From Desulfobotulus pelophilus (lineage in GTDB: Bacteria > Desulfobacterota > Desulfobacteria > Desulfobacterales > ASO4-4): a DNA stretch of 64,000 bases. Under the pieces are notes generated by a model. That model ran no database searches. It saw nothing but the letters and a program-made list of their open reading frames with translations, and had not been told where the DNA came from. The stretch is taken from the NCBI RefSeq assembly GCF_026155325.1, contig NZ_JAPFPW010000014.1, positions 1-64,000 of the forward strand, read 5' to 3'. Made by a program: the position numbers and the translations under genes. Shown here piece after piece: positions 63,002 through 64,000 of this stretch; the stretch's first letter is position 1; every line of letters starts with the position of its first letter.

Positions 63002-64000
63002 ATGAAAGATGACAAAAGAAAACTGACAACCAATGGAGGAGCTCCCGTACCCGATAATCAGAATGTGCTGACAGCAGGTCCGCGGGGCCCCATGCTTCTG
63101 CAGGATATCTGGTTTTTGGAAAAGCTGGCGCATTTTGACAGGGAAGTGATCCCGGAGCGAAGGATGCACGCCAAAGGTTCCGGCGCCTATGGGACTTTTA
63201 CGGTAACCCATGATATCAGTTCTTATACCCGGGCAAAGGTTTTTTCTGAAGTGGGTAAACAGACCGAATTGTTTGCCCGTTTCAGTACGGTTGCCGGCGA
63301 GCGGGGTGCTGCGGATGCGGAGCGGGATATTCGTGGTTTTGCACTGAAATTCTATACGGAAGAAGGAAATTGGGATCTCGTTGGTAACAATACGCCGGTC
63401 TTTTTTTTACGGGATCCTTTGAAATTTCCTGACCTGAACCATGCTGTGAAAAGGGACCCCAGAACCAATATGCGCAGTGCCACAAATAACTGGGATTTCT
63501 GGACGTCGCTGCCGGAAGCCCTCCATCAGGTTACCATAACCATGAGTGACCGTGGTATACCTGCCAGCTATCGTCATATGCATGGCTTTGGAAGCCATAC
63601 TTTCAGTATGATCAATGCCACCAATGAGCGTTTCTGGGTAAAGTTTCATTTTAAGACCCAGCAGGGAATTCAGAATCTTACGGATGCGGAAGCGGAAGCT
63701 CTGATCGGAAAATGCAGGGAAAGCCATCAGAGGGATCTGTATGAGAGCATTGAGAACAGGGATTATCCCAGATGGACCTTGTTCATACAGGTTATGCCGG
63801 AGAAAGAGGCTTCTTCCTGCCCATACCATCCCTTTGATCTGACCAAGGTCTGGTCACATAAAGATTATCCCCTGATTGAGGTTGGGGTGATGGAGCTGAA
63901 CCGCAATCCGGATAATTATTTTGCGGAGGTGGAGCAGTCGGCTTTTAATCCCGCTAATGTGGTGCCGGGTATAGGTTTTTCTCCGGATAAAATGCTGCAG
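63002..64000 (+). CDS. katA: Monofunctional heme catalase, 5' part (runs off the window)
   Basis: The first 333 codons are visible and the frame is still open at 64000. The small-subunit catalase sequence is unmistakable: [21 protein letters not shown], the active-site histidine in [13 protein letters not shown], and the conserved asparagine in [24 protein letters not shown] precedes the ATG at 63002; an ATG at 62998 runs into a stop. Catalase in a strict anaerobe protects against oxygen exposure and may belong to the peroxide response of the Fur/PerR protein at 32 kb. Confidence 0.97.
   Translation, partial: MKDDKRKLTTNGGAPVPDNQNVLTAGPRGPMLLQDIWFLEKLAHFDREVIPERRMHAKGSGAYGTFTVTHDISSYTRAKVFSEVGKQTELFARFSTVAGERGAADAERDIRGFALKFYTEEGNWDLVGNNTPVFFLRDPLKFPDLNHAVKRDPRTNMRSATNNWDFWTSLPEALHQVTITMSDRGIPASYRHMHGFGSHTFSMINATNERFWVKFHFKTQQGIQNLTDAEAEALIGKCRESHQRDLYESIENRDYPRWTLFIQVMPEKEASSCPYHPFDLTKVWSHKDYPLIEVGVMELNRNPDNYFAEVEQSAFNPANVVPGIGFSPDKMLQ

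Noticed and set aside
62678-63211. 177-codon minus-strand frame overlapping the NhaC end and the catalase start
   Set aside because: It is antisense to the katA start and crosses a clear terminator, with no protein features.

Overview
This 64 kb window looks like the chromosome of a Gram-negative, anaerobic member of the Desulfobacterota (the former Deltaproteobacteria, sulfate-reducer type). The clues are a rubrerythrin next to a Fur/PerR regulator, SelB (selenocysteine insertion) together with molybdopterin genes, an mfd - SurA - recO - glyQS - ligA gene order, outer-membrane functions (SurA, PqiABC, several lipoproteins) and a canonical type I-C CRISPR-Cas locus. No species can be named from sequence alone. 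I saw no transposase, phage genes or rRNA.

Layout. 1-11.5 kb: a type I-C CRISPR array (30 identical repeats in view, continuing past the left edge), its leader, cas2-cas1-cas4-cas7-cas8c-cas5c, a separate cas3, and a WYL-domain regulator, all on the minus strand. 11.6-15.8 kb: MscS channel, PMT-type glycosyltransferase, IHF alpha, a small unknown protein, tRNA-Thr. 15.8-31.1 kb (plus strand): mfd, two SurA-like proteins, a RodZ-like protein, mgtE, recO, a GHMP sugar kinase, a long structured gap, glyQ, glyS, a small protein, ligA. 31.3-37.3 kb (minus): rubrerythrin, Fur/PerR, pqiC-pqiB-pqiA, M20 peptidase. 37.7-47 kb: NDH-2, PBP4, D-Tyr-tRNA deacylase, lipoproteins, DHH-CBS protein, NagZ, an unknown protein, MltG. 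47.2-53.1 kb: radical SAM protein, HemW, DUF2333 protein, SelB, tRNA-His and tRNA-Arg. 53.8-64 kb: cardiolipin synthase, endonuclease III, moaACE, a possible SLOG-fold protein, an amino-acid ABC binding protein and permease, an NhaC antiporter and the start of a catalase.

Most notable observation. The 239-bp gap between cas3 and cas5c holds a degenerate repeat - 33-nt spacer - degenerate repeat unit, in the same orientation as the main array. Its first 18 guide positions match, apart from positions 6, 9 and 12, a site with a perfect TTC PAM. That site lies on the putative -10 element of the promoter for cas5-cas8-cas7-cas4-cas1-cas2. This is the expected design of a crRNA-like guide that makes Cascade repress its own operon. 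Such guides (CreR, CreA) are known in other CRISPR subtypes; I cannot check whether a type I-C one has been described.

Working together. The WYL protein and a palindrome in front of cas3 may form a second control layer on the CRISPR locus. SelB and MoaA/C/E together point to seleno-molybdoenzymes such as formate dehydrogenase encoded elsewhere. Rubrerythrin, the Fur/PerR protein and the catalase form an oxygen-defence set. PqiABC, SurA, MltG, NagZ, PBP4 and the lipoproteins serve the cell envelope.
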